Positions 33,078-41,891 of a DNA stretch of 64,000 nucleotides are shown here, in pieces. The first letter of the stretch is position 1. The number at the start of each line of letters is the position of its first letter. The notes under the pieces are model-generated. The model did no database searches, was not told the DNA's origin, and saw nothing but the letters and a program-made list of their open reading frames with translations. This DNA is from Bacillus rubiinfantis (lineage in GTDB: Bacteria > Bacillota > Bacilli > Bacillales > Cytobacillaceae), in the NCBI GenBank assembly GCA_000752035.1, contig CCFE01000011.1, positions 581,569-645,568 on the forward strand, written 5' to 3'. The position numbers were made by a program, and so were the translations under genes.

Positions 33078-33185
33078 ATTTGGTGTCGAACGACGATGTG
33101 TTTTAACCTTCACTTTTTTTCCGTTAATTGTTTTTGTATGCGGTCTTACATGAACAATTTTTTTACCCTCTTTTGTTTTAGCCAT
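33075..33185 (-). CDS. 36-residue basic microprotein
   Basis: MAKTKEGKKIVHVRPHTKT then INGKKVKVKTHRRSTPN. The ATG at 33185 has AGAGGTGAAAGG upstream. The repeated V-x-V-x-(P/T)-H-x-(R/T) pattern (VHVRPHTK, VKVKTHRR) resembles short basic proteins and domains in Bacillus of unknown role. It overlaps the end of the small RNA candidate. Confidence 0.6.
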   Translation of the reverse strand: MAKTKEGKKIVHVRPHTKTINGKKVKVKTHRRSTPN

Positions 33186-33386
33186 CCTTTCACCTCTTCT
33201 TCTACTAATCTTTAATGATATAGTTGACAACACAGGAAATCCATACCATTTCTAATTTTCATTATATTGCTGATTTACCACCTTGTCAATCTGTGACAAA
33301 TGAAAATGAGCAAAGTCAATACTTGAACATCTTTATATAAATATATATATTTATATTAAAAGCAGTGTGACATGGAGGGGTAACAA

Positions 33387-34760
33387 ATGCATTCTCCCAA
33401 TCATTTGGAACAGATTACTATAAATATACTCGCTGAGAACGGACCATTATTAGGCAGTGAATTAAAAAAACTACTTCAAGGCAAGACAGAATTAACAGAT
33501 GCATATGCACGAAAAATAATTCAAAGAACTACCGAAAGTGGAGGCATATTATCGACTAAACCTGTTTCTTTCCAACGAGGCCAATTTCTTTATTATTTGG
33601 AAAGCCAAAATCCTTTTGATTCTCTCGCAGATGTTCTAAAGCATAAAAGAAAGGGACTCTATCGGGCTTTCAAAGGATTGTTACATAATAGAGGAATTGC
33701 TTCAAAAAGTGAATTACATAAATGGGCTGCAAGTGTAACAAATGCATCCTTTTTTCCCAAAAATGACTCTATAGAAAAACTTGAAGGGGAGTTAAGGTAT
33801 CTTTCTATCCTTCACTCAGAAGATAATTATAACGGAGTCCATTACATAAGAGGTAATCCCAATTTTAATCCATCAAATGAAGCGTACTTTTATAGATATA
33901 GGGCAGAAATTATAAATCGATTATTGCTATCAGAATTCATCAACTGGCTAGAGAGGTCAAATATGCTTGCTTGGAAACAAACAAGCATTCTAGATATGTC
34001 TCTGAATCGAGTAGACTATAATGGACATTTTTGGGACGCAGTTGGCTACACATACTTATACGGATTTTATCAAACAAAATATAATCAACAGGACAAAGAG
34101 AAAACTCCTTCGCTTGTCTTTATCGAATCAAATTTACATCGTCATACCTACTTGGAGGACATTGAAGGATTCTGCACCCGTGTAGAAATGCAAAGTGCCC
34201 GTATGAAAAATTTCTCAGTAGGTTCCCGAATTCTTCCAATCCTTTTTTATCAGTCAATTTCAAATGAAGCCTTTGACCTTGCTAAAACAAAAGGACTTCT
34301 TATGTTTAACGCTAGAGATTGGTTAGGTCGAAATACAAACGATTTAATAGATTTTTTAATAGCCTTTCCCGTAAAAAGCAACTCTACCCTGGAGCGCTGT
34401 AATAACCTATTATCTATAGTAGAGTCTCAAGGACGTGAAAATTCTCCTATATTAAATGAGTTGTATATAATAAAGCACAGTACTATTTATACTCAAAAAG
34501 GATGGAACTGCAGACGTCATGTTTCTTATACAATACAAGATCAAAGTTATTTTGCTGATTGGATTTTATTTGATCAAAAAGGCAATCCTAATTTATGCTT
34601 CTTTATTAGTAAAAAACTACAGGAGTATATAGATATGAACAGGATCAATAACGAAGTAGCATTTTTCCAATCTATATATGATCGATTATCGATTGAAAAA
34701 AGAAAAGTAGGCTTGATGTTATTCAACGAACTGGGAAGGATCAAATATGAGCTAATCTAA
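33387..34760 (+). CDS. Winged-helix protein with possible nuclease-like domain
   Basis: A 457-residue protein. The N-terminal 60 residues look like a winged helix (ILAENGPLLGSELKKLLQG...AYARKIIQRTTESGGILST). The middle (200-330) has FWDAVGYTYLYGF, LVFIESNLHRHTYLEDIEGFCTRVEM and ILPILFYQSISNEAFDLAKTKGLLMFNARDW, which recalls restriction-nuclease-fold proteins (a D-x-G core, then an E-x-(N/K) strand and a Rossmann-like tail), but the catalytic set is not convincing. The ATG at 33387 has GGAGGGG upstream. It sits alone near the SIR2 gene in an accessory region, so a defence-related function is plausible; not recognised with confidence. Confidence 0.6.
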   Translation: MHSPNHLEQITINILAENGPLLGSELKKLLQGKTELTDAYARKIIQRTTESGGILSTKPVSFQRGQFLYYLESQNPFDSLADVLKHKRKGLYRAFKGLLHNRGIASKSELHKWAASVTNASFFPKNDSIEKLEGELRYLSILHSEDNYNGVHYIRGNPNFNPSNEAYFYRYRAEIINRLLLSEFINWLERSNMLAWKQTSILDMSLNRVDYNGHFWDAVGYTYLYGFYQTKYNQQDKEKTPSLVFIESNLHRHTYLEDIEGFCTRVEMQSARMKNFSVGSRILPILFYQSISNEAFDLAKTKGLLMFNARDWLGRNTNDLIDFLIAFPVKSNSTLERCNNLLSIVESQGRENSPILNELYIIKHSTIYTQKGWNCRRHVSYTIQDQSYFADWILFDQKGNPNLCFFISKKLQEYIDMNRINNEVAFFQSIYDRLSIEKRKVGLMLFNELGRIKYELI

Positions 34761-35079
34761 AGTGTGGTTTAATTTAGGGAGAGTTAAAAGTTTGCATTTA
34801 AGTCAAAACCTTTTAAGCTACAAAGGAGTAATATTTATTCCTTAAAACTCAGGGGGGCTGGCTGTGGCAGCAGTCAAACCCTCCAAAGTCTATCAAACTT
34901 CCACAAAGTTCGAGTGATGTTTGGAACAGGTTTTAAATTTTATGTATAACCGCATTAAAGTACTGGCGCAAAAAATACACCTGCCAAGCCACCAAATAAG
35001 GCAGCCCAGCGGGTAATTGTTATTTTACTACTTATTATTTATTACAAAGAGTATGAGGGTCTTGCTCATTAATATTTGT
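34761..35079. other. Gap between accessory region and polysaccharide locus
   Basis: About 320 bases. It contains a degraded leader word of the repeat family (CTTCCACAAAGTTCGAGTGATG near 34898-34920) and no gene or clear terminator. Confidence 0.4.
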
Positions 35080-36183
35080 CTAATGAACTTTTCCCTCTAA
35101 TATGTCAGCTATCCTCATACTAGCAAATCCATCTCCATAAGGATTGCTTGCTTTACTCATTTTTTCGTATTCATTTTTATCATCCAGAAGTAATTTAAAT
35201 GTCTTATAAATATTCTCTTCATCAGTTCCAACCAATTTTAGTGTTCCGGCTGCAATTCCTTCAGGTCGCTCGGTTGTATCACGCATAACTAAAACAGGTT
35301 TACCTAAGCTTGGAGCTTCCTCTTGAATACCGCCACTATCTGTTAATATTAAGTAGGATCTAGAAAGGAAATTATGAAAATCCAAAACTTCCAATGGCTC
35401 AATGATTCTAATACGATCACAGTTACCTAAAATTTCATTTGCAGCCTCTCTTACAACTGGATTCATATGAATTGGATAAATTGCTTTTATATCTGGGTAC
35501 TCATCTACAATTTGTTTAATGGCTCTAAACATATTTCTCATCGGCTCTCCAAGGTTTTCCCTGCGATGAGCCGTTATCATAATAAGTCTGCTATCAGATG
35601 TCCAATCAAGATGCTCATGATAATAATCATCTCTAACAGTTGTGTTAAGCGCATCAATGGCAGTATTACCAGTCACATAAATAGTAGACGGATCTTTTCC
35701 TTCTTTTAAAAGATTCTCTTTAGACATTTCCGTTGGGGCAAAATTATATTTAGCTACAATTCCTACAGCTTGCCGATTAAATTCCTCTGGATATGGAGAA
35801 TAAATATTATATGTTCTTAAACCGGCCTCCACATGCCCAACCGGAATTTGCAAATAAAAACAGGCTAAAGACGCAACAAATGTTGTAGAAGTATCACCAT
35901 GTACCAAAACGACATCTGGCTTCACTTCTTCCAAAACTGCTTTCATTTTTTCTAAGATGTTTATTGTAACATCAAAAAGAGTTTGTTTTGATTTCATGAT
36001 TGATAAATCATAATCTGGAACAACATTAAAAGCATCCAAGACTTGATCTAACATTTCTCTATGTTGTCCGGTAACACAAACAATTGTATCTAATTTATCA
36101 CGTGTTTTTAATTCTTTAACCAAGGGACACATCTTAATAGCTTCTGGACGCGTTCCAAAAACTGCCATTACTTTTTTCTTCAA
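35080..36183 (-). CDS. mnaA: UDP-N-acetylglucosamine 2-epimerase
   Basis: Non-hydrolysing epimerase that interconverts UDP-GlcNAc and UDP-ManNAc, used for teichoic-acid linkage units and capsule. The 367-residue protein shows FGTRPEAIKMCPLVKEL at the N-terminus, TGQHREMLDQVLDAF, VHGDTSTTFVASLACFYLQIPVGHVEAGLRT (catalytic Asp, His, Glu region), PYPEEFNRQA, TAHRRENLGEPM and DSGGIQEEAPSLGKPVLVMRDTTERPE. ATG at 36183. It is downstream of a wecC fragment in the same direction, as in wecB/wecC operons. Confidence 0.95.
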   Translation of the reverse strand: MKKKVMAVFGTRPEAIKMCPLVKELKTRDKLDTIVCVTGQHREMLDQVLDAFNVVPDYDLSIMKSKQTLFDVTINILEKMKAVLEEVKPDVVLVHGDTSTTFVASLACFYLQIPVGHVEAGLRTYNIYSPYPEEFNRQAVGIVAKYNFAPTEMSKENLLKEGKDPSTIYVTGNTAIDALNTTVRDDYYHEHLDWTSDSRLIMITAHRRENLGEPMRNMFRAIKQIVDEYPDIKAIYPIHMNPVVREAANEILGNCDRIRIIEPLEVLDFHNFLSRSYLILTDSGGIQEEAPSLGKPVLVMRDTTERPEGIAAGTLKLVGTDEENIYKTFKLLLDDKNEYEKMSKASNPYGDGFASMRIADILEGKVH

Positions 36184-36200
36184 TTGTATCCACCTGCTTT

Positions 36201-36482
36201 TTATAATTTATAGGCTCCATCAAAGCTACATATGTTCTTAGTATCAAGAACTAACTTATCCTTTATGACTTCCATATTATTTTTAATATGGTCATGCCCC
36301 ACCATAATGACAAAAATTTCTATTTCATTTAAAAAGTCTTCAAAATTCATGAATTGATGATCAACAATACGTTCCTTAATAAATGGGTCAAAAACTTTTA
36401 CTCCGAAGGCTAAATGTTCATCCATTCTCTCTAACAATTGAAGTGTAGGGCTTTCTCTTGTATCATCAACTGTATTTGGCAA
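36201..36482 (-). pseudogene. 3' fragment of a UDP-ManNAc/UDP-glucose dehydrogenase gene (wecC-like)
   Basis: Only about 93 C-terminal residues remain: TVDDTRESPTLQLLERM, VKVFDPFIKE, IFVIMVGHD, and LDTKNICSFDGAYKL. These match the UDP-binding C-terminal domain of the UDPGDH family (V-D-D-x-R-E-S-P). The catalytic Cys and the N-terminal Rossmann domain are missing. It begins at the foldback junction at 36472-36531 with the capD fragment. No function expected. Confidence 0.8.
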
Positions 36483-37461
36483 GTAAAAAATGCATCAAAT
36501 GGCAATTAAAAATGTACCACTTGCCAAATACACCATGGCCGACAAGGACCATTTTCCGCGGACCGAACTTACAAATCTGGCGGCAGATTTCCGAGCCGAT
36601 CGAGCCGCCAGCACCAGTGACGAGCACGGTTTTGCCACTGACTTTTTCTGAAATACTGCGGATATCTAACTCAACAGGTTCTCTTCCTAGTAGATCTTCC
36701 ACCTGGACATCACGGAATTGGTTAACTGATATTTTACCGGTCATCAAGTCTTCGATGCGTGGAATAATCTGTGTTTTTGCCGTTGTTTTTGCACATTCAT
36801 CAAAAATTCGATTTAACTCTTTCTTCCCTAGTGACGGAATCGCGATAATGATGTTTTCCACATCTAATCTAACGACGGTTTCGGCAATCTTGTTGGAATT
36901 TCCCAACACGGGAATGCCGAGAATATCAAGCTTGTACTTTTTCGGGTCGTCATCGATGAATCCAACTGGCTTCAATTCGATGTCTGGGCTATGTAGCAAT
37001 TGCCGCGCTACCAATGTACCGCCGGCCCCAGCACCGATGATTAGCGTCCGCTTAATATTCTTATGCTTGTTCATGATGTTATCGCGGAACACCCGCCATG
37101 AAAAACGCGAGCCGCCGATTAAGAGTACATGCAGCATCCACGTAATCATTAGCGCTCGAGCATAAATATGGCCAAAACCGAGTTTTTGCATGATGGTCGT
37201 CGCAATGATGGTAAGCGTTACGGCTTTGACAATCGCCATAAGCTCCCCGACGCTCGCATATTCCCACGCCTTGTTATACAATTTATAAATAGAAGCAAAT
37301 AAATGATGACAAATTAATAATGTCAAGGACGTCGCTAGCAGCATCCGATTATGAAAAATGCCAAAACCTGGACTTAGCGTAAAGTAGCTGACGTATACAG
37401 CTGTTAACACAATGATGGAATCTAATAATGCGAGCAGGGTCAACCTTTTTCCATATGTCAC
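36466..37461 (-). pseudogene. Truncated CapD/EpsC-like polysaccharide biosynthesis protein
   Basis: About 331 residues where the family has about 600. Four membrane helices at the N-terminus (residues 5-115), then a Rossmann-like domain (RTLIIGAGAGGTLVARQLLHS, FIDDDPKKYKLDILGIPVLG) and the beginning of the second nucleotide-sugar domain (KTVLVTGAGGSIGSEICRQICKFGPRKMVLV). After that the frame runs through the junction into unrelated residues and stops. The catalytic Ser/Met-x3-Lys dehydratase residues are lost, so it cannot act as UDP-GlcNAc 4,6-dehydratase. GGGGGAG precedes the GTG/ATG at 37461. Confidence 0.85.
36472..36531. repeat. Inverted repeat at the wecC/capD deletion junction
   Basis: GTATTTGGCAAGT (36472-36484) and ACTTGCCAAATAC (36519-36531) form a perfect 13-bp inverted repeat around 34 nt, exactly between two truncated genes. 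Confidence 0.85.
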
Positions 37462-37599
37462 CCAGTACTCCCCCTTTATACGATCTTTTATCTATATCTT
37501 TCGTGTCCCTAATGAAATTAGGCAAAAAAATAAATACCTAATGGAAACTTAAGTGCCCACACTCAATCTTTCATTAGCTATTTATCGAGTTGAATTTAC

Positions 37600-37810
37600 G
37601 TAAGGCAATTTTCAAAATGGGCATCTAACCCGCCCTCACGCCATCCTCTCGACGACTGGCGTCTAAGGACTCTCCGAGAAAAGAGGGTCCCACAGGAAGA
37701 CCGAGTGCCCCCAAGGATAACGGACAGGGAAGCCTCTCCGCGCTTCAGGTAACATGCTTGCTACCTGTTACAGTTTCCAGTTGTCATGCTGCTCTATTCT
37801 GTGATGTAGT
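37600..37810 (-). ncRNA. EAR-like structured leader RNA of the exopolysaccharide operon
   Basis: The region between ywqE and capD is GC-richer than its surroundings and full of complementary words on the minus strand (CAGGTAGCAAGC/GTTACCTG, GGGCGGGTTAGATGCCC, GACGCCAGTC, GGTCTTCCTGTGGGACC). The eps-associated RNA (EAR) lies between epsB and epsC in Bacillus and lets polymerase read through the long operon; gene order here is the same. Identification rests on position and structure, not on a covariance search. Confidence 0.6.
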
Positions 37811-37866
37811 CAACCAGCTTCAATCATTGTCTGCCTGTGGAGGAGTGGATGCACTCGTAAACACGG

Positions 37867-38631
37867 CTAAAATAGCTTAAATAGCTTCTTCTTTTTAATT
37901 CGCTCTGGGACTTGCTTGTAGACATGCTGTCCCTCGATGAGTAATTCAGCATTCTCTTTCAGCAAATAGACCATGTCATTGCCAAACTTCGCCTTAATTG
38001 TCTCATAGGCCTCTTGCATTTTGAAACCGCGTGATTTCGTATTGTGGGCATCTGAGGCGATGACATGGGCTAAATTTGCTTCGATGAGCTCGAGTGAAAA
38101 CTGTTTGATTTTTTTGCCAAAATGACCAGAGACACTAGCAGCTGTTACCTGTGCGATGGCCCCTTTCTTCACGAGCTGATAAAGGGTTTCCGGGCGCTCA
38201 ATAATTTCTTGGTTCCGCTCCGGATGAACAATTACAGGGAGAATGCCGTTTAATTGCATGTCATAGAACAGCTTGTCCGTGTAACGCGGAACATGATTAG
38301 AGGGGAATTCCACTAATACATAATGCGTTCCATTGACAGTCTGGATTTCTCCCTGTTCATAGCCTTCGAGCATTTCTCCATAGATGCGCACTTCCTGACC
38401 AGGAAGAATCGTTACATCTAGGTTTTCTGCCTTTAGTACAGCATTCAATTCTTCTATTTTAGCTATGATAGTTTCCTTTGGATTTTCGTATTGATTATTC
38501 CGATGATGTGGTGTCGCAACAATTTTTTGGATGCCTTGTTCGATTGCCTGCTGTGCCATACGAATACTTTCAGACACATCCTGTGCGCCATCATCAACAC
38601 CGGGCAATATATGACAATGTATGTCTACCAT
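37867..38631 (-). CDS. ywqE: Tyrosine-protein phosphatase YwqE (CpsB/PHP type)
   Basis: Metal-dependent phosphatase of the PHP fold that dephosphorylates the YwqD kinase and its substrates (such as UDP-glucose dehydrogenases and SSB). 254 residues; metal ligands are visible in DIHCHILPGVDDGA (residues 3-16), ATPHHRNNQY, VHPERN and IASDAHN. The ATG at 38631 has AAGGGTGG upstream; the GTG at 38640 is in frame. Order ywqC-ywqD-ywqE as in B. subtilis. It is followed by the EAR-like RNA and capD. Confidence 0.95.
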   Translation of the reverse strand: MVDIHCHILPGVDDGAQDVSESIRMAQQAIEQGIQKIVATPHHRNNQYENPKETIIAKIEELNAVLKAENLDVTILPGQEVRIYGEMLEGYEQGEIQTVNGTHYVLVEFPSNHVPRYTDKLFYDMQLNGILPVIVHPERNQEIIERPETLYQLVKKGAIAQVTAASVSGHFGKKIKQFSLELIEANLAHVIASDAHNTKSRGFKMQEAYETIKAKFGNDMVYLLKENAELLIEGQHVYKQVPERIKKKKLFKLF

Positions 38632-38747
38632 TTCGGCCACCCTTTTTCTACATATTTACAATATATTCATGACAATTCAATAGTACCATTGTCATGGTTA
38701 ATTGGAAATGGGTGGAATTTGTCGAATAACGTAACTTTCCTGCTAAA

Positions 38748-39460
38748 CTATTGACTATGACCATAATAGTAATAATAATGACTATTCTGAATTTCTTTAT
38801 GGTTTAACACCGCACCGAGCAGTTTCCCTTTGGCGCTGCTTAGCAATTCTGTCGCCTTTTTCGCCATGTCAATCTCGGTCTTCCCGCTGAACACGACTAG
38901 TATCGAACCATCGCATTGATTGGCAATGATTTGCGGGTCGGCAACAGCAAGAATGGGCGGTGTATCAAAGAGAATATAATCGAATTGCTCTTCTGCTTCC
39001 TCAATAAATTGTTCCATAGACTTCGAACTTAATAGCTCAGCAGGATTCGGTGGAATAGGTCCACTTGTTAAAACATACAGATTTGGCTCGCTCGTTTCCT
39101 TGACCGTTTTTTCAAGCGGGCGCTGTTTCGTCAGTACCGTTGTAAAACCGAACAGGTTCTCAACCGTAAATGTATGATGCACAGTCGGCTTTCTTAAGTC
39201 AGCATCTACCAGGAGAACTTTTTTCCAAGCTGGGCAAATGTCACGGCCAGGTTCGCTGTTGTCGTTGATTTTCCTTCACCAGGACCGGAAGATGTAATCA
39301 TGATTGTCCGGACTTCCTTATCAATGGAGGAAAATTGAATGTTCGTCCGTATCGTGCGGTATTGTTCCGAGATCGGCGACTTTGGCGCAATGGCGGTAAC
39401 GAGCTTCCGCCTTGCATCTTTACTTATCACTTTCTTCTTTTTAAGAGCCAAGCGTCTCAC
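38748..39460 (-). pseudogene. ywqD: BY-kinase YwqD, split by a 1-nt shift at a slippery heptamer
   Basis: Tyrosine autokinase of the CpsD/CapB type. The first frame (39206-39460) has SEQYRTIRTNIQF, Walker A SSGPGEGKSTTT (residues 57-68) and NLAVTFAQLGKKF, then stops. The -1 frame continues with VLLVDADLRKP (Walker A'), LSSKSMEQFIEE, FDYILFDTPP (Walker B) and ends in a tyrosine cluster HYYYYYGHSQ, the usual phosphorylation tail. The break is at GGA AAA AAG TTC, and A AAA AAG is in the 0 frame, so -1 slippage would restore the kinase exactly. It could be a real mutation, a sequencing error in an A6/A7 run, or programmed frameshifting. Overlaps ywqC by 20 nt. Confidence 0.85.
39218..39224 (-). 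other. A AAA AAG slippery heptamer in ywqD
   Basis: On the minus strand the heptamer A-AAA-AAG is in the zero frame (GGA AAA AAG) and the next -1 codons are GTT CTC CTG GTA GAT, which give the conserved VLLVD strand. Confidence 0.6.
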
Positions 39461-40172
39461 CCCTTACCTGTGATTTTTTCGCTGCCTGACGTGCCCGAAT
39501 CGTTTCAAGCTTTTGGTCCTCAATCGTCGAGATTACCCCTAAGATTGGCAGTTCTAGTACTTTTTCAACATCTTGTTCGTTTTTAATCGTATTATCAAAG
39601 TATTCTAATAGGAAGGCCAGGCCGACAACGAGGGCAATGGCAATGTTAAGCAGCGGCTGCGGTTTAATCGGTGACGGATTGTCGCCCACTTCTGCTTTTG
39701 CAAGAATACTAACGTTATCAACATTCATAATTGTGACGATTTCTTTTTGAAAAACTTCGGCCGTCTTATTAGCAATTTTTGCTGCTAAGGTCGGGCTTGT
39801 ATCTTGGACAGATAGGTTTACCACCTGCGAATCCTTTTCATTCTGGACGGTAATTTTTTGATTGAGTTCATTCACCGACATGTCGAGATTAAGATCTTTG
39901 ATAACTAGTTCTAGAATCGCCGGGCTCTTAATGATAACGTTATAAGTATTAATGAGTTGGAGATTCGTTTGTACTTCCGTGTATTGGTATTGAGATTTTT
40001 CATCTTTTGATTGGTTGACAAGCAATTGTGTTGAAGCTTGATAGATTGGAGTTAGTATAAAGTAGCTAATCGCCCCTGCAAGTAATACAGCAATGAGGGT
40101 GATGCTGATGATTAACCTAAGTCGTTTGCGCAATGTTTCCAGCAACTCTTTTAAGCTGATTGTCTCTTCCAT
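39441..40172 (-). CDS. ywqC: Wzz-type polysaccharide co-polymerase / kinase activator YwqC
   Basis: A 243-residue membrane activator of the YwqD kinase. The N-terminal helix (IISITLIAVLLAGAISYFIL, about 20-40), a Wzz-type extracellular domain (PIYQASTQLLVNQ, DTSPTLAAKIANKTAEVF) and the second helix (LLNIAIALVVGLAFLLEYF, about 178-197) with a proline motif IKPQPLLN before it are all present. The cytoplasmic tail with DNTIKNEQDVEKVLELPILGVI is typical of activators that bind the kinase. ATG at 40172; ywqD begins within its last 7 codons. Confidence 0.92.
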   Translation of the reverse strand: MEETISLKELLETLRKRLRLIISITLIAVLLAGAISYFILTPIYQASTQLLVNQSKDEKSQYQYTEVQTNLQLINTYNVIIKSPAILELVIKDLNLDMSVNELNQKITVQNEKDSQVVNLSVQDTSPTLAAKIANKTAEVFQKEIVTIMNVDNVSILAKAEVGDNPSPIKPQPLLNIAIALVVGLAFLLEYFDNTIKNEQDVEKVLELPILGVISTIEDQKLETIRARQAAKKSQVRGETLGS

Positions 40173-40379
40173 TTAGTCTTCCCTAATTTGATCCACTCTA
40201 CAATGGTAGTATTATAGCATAGTTTTTTGGCGATTCGACATCGTTTCAGATTTTTTTCTTCTCCTAGATCATTTTACTCCTTTTTGTATTTTTTTGTAGA
40301 GGGAATTAAGAATTGGAATTTTTTTCTGTCGAATTCTGCTATAATGAAAAAGTATATCAAGTTGGGGGTCCTTATTTTT

Positions 40380-41238
40380 ATGAAAAACTTCTTAACGATA
40401 CTGTTAGCTGTTTTCGTTGTGGCAGTGCTGGTGGTCGGCCACTCCTATTGGAATAAACAGATTGCCGCTTCTGGTAATCGTGTCGTAAGCGGTGTTGGCA
40501 GCAGTTCCAGTGGGAGTAGTGAAGGTAAGGGTGGATTGGCTGGCGCAGGTGCGTCCGCTGATGCTGATAAATCGGCGGCTGGTTCAGCTGGGACCGGAAC
40601 TGGCGACTATGGCGGACCTTCGGCAATGGACGAGGAACTGCTCGCCTTGACGAAAAACTGGCCTGATGAGGCGGTGGAGCAATTTGTCGAAAAAGTGAAG
40701 GCGGATAAGAAGTTTACCATCTTGTTTGTCGGTTCAGCAGCGCTCGGTACGGAAGTTGAGGGCGTCTTCCCCGTAGTGAAGGAGAAATTGGTGAAGGCCT
40801 TCGGGACGGAGCATGTGTCGGTGGCGCTTGAGACCTATCGAAACACGACTACAAAGTATATTGCCGCTGGGCGAACTGCGGATCTGGCCGATAAGGGGGC
40901 TGATTTGATTGTGTTTGAACCATTTATCTTGACGAATAACGGACTTGTTGCGGTGGAGCAGACTAAAGGAAGTTAGTTCAATTATTGAAGTTGTGCACGC
41001 GGAGAAACCCGAAACTGCCTTCATGCTGCAGCCATCTTATCCTATCTATGGTGCTAAGTTTTATCCAAGCCAAGTCGCCGAACTTAAGAAATTTGCTAAG
41101 AAAGAGGGGCTCGTCTATATCGACCACTGGAGCGCGTGGCCAGACACTAAAGACCCGAAACTTAATGAGTATTTAACCGAGGATCAAAATGCACCAAGCG
41201 ACAAAGGCATTAAAGTGTGGAGCAAATATCTTGCTTAA
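40380..41238 (+). pseudogene. SGNH/GDSL-type hydrolase with a 1-nt insertion
   Basis: Signal-anchor helix (FLTILLAVFVVAVLVVGHSYW), a Ser/Gly/Ala low-complexity linker, then a SGNH domain: FTILFVGSAALGTE (block I, Gly-Ser in place of GDS), ADLIVFEPFILTNNG (block III), and in the next frame SIIEVVHAEKPETAFMLQPSYPIYG and YIDHWSAWPD (block V, D-x2-H). The first frame stops at 40976; removing one G in AAAGGAAG (about 40967) joins the frames. ATG at 40380, with an in-frame ATG at 40344. Probably an exopolysaccharide-modifying esterase by context; divergent from ywqC. Confidence 0.75.
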
Positions 41239-41251
41239 TTTTTAACAGGAG

Positions 41252-41286
41252 AGAGCAAATCCGAATAAGGATTGGCTCTTTTTTTG
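41252..41286 (+). terminator. Terminator of the SGNH gene
   Basis: AGAGCAAATCC with GGATTGGCTCT, loop GAATAA, followed by T6. Confidence 0.88.
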
Positions 41287-41324
41287 TGGGGTTTGTGAGG
41301 GTGCACAAAGTTTACTCTCGTTCA

Positions 41325-41420
41325 GACTGGTAACCTGACCACCCTCGCAATACCCAGTTGCAACTCTTACATTAAAACGATCCATCGTCGACAAAATTCG
41401 GGTGATGTCTAGCCCCTAAC
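41325..41420. repeat. Partial repeat unit (leader part)
   Basis: Words GTAACCTGACCACCCTCGCAA, CCAGTTGCAACTC and CCATCGTCGACAAAATTCGGG match the leader of the 27.4-kb unit. No RNA module or ORF remains. The rest of 41421-41700 shows no gene. Confidence 0.65.
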
Positions 41421-41712
41421 TTATATTTTTTGTAATTGCTTATTTTAAAAGAAGTTACTCTCTATGCATCAACTTCTTATTTGTAACAATGTTTTCACTT
41501 TATTCAAAACGGTATTTTTCTCGTAGGAAATTTTAACATACACACATTTTTTAGAAGTACCTATTTAGGTTCAACTAGATTCCGACATATGTAGCTTCTC
41601 AAAAACTATTAAGATTTGACAAAATTGGATTGGGAATGTATGGGTATTGTGACATCTTTTAAAAACACACTCTATTATCAAGCTTACTAAACTTCATATT
41701 TATATACTTTTT

Positions 41713-41756
41713 AAAAGCGCAATAATCCCCACCTGTTACAGATGGGGATCGCATTA
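41713..41756 (-). terminator. Terminator of tagH
   Basis: ATCCCCA-(11 nt)-TGGGGAT stem with AATAAT/ATTATT flanks and CTTTTTAAAA on the minus strand. Confidence 0.7.
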
Positions 41757-41891
41757 TTATACAAATGATTAGGAGAGTTGTTAATTTTTTTGATTATTTC
41801 CTGTCTTTGATTATTGTGTTGTTAGTTTAAGTGAAGCGTGGCAATAATCGTATTCATCAAGATTATCAAGGAGTAACACGGACACTCGCCA

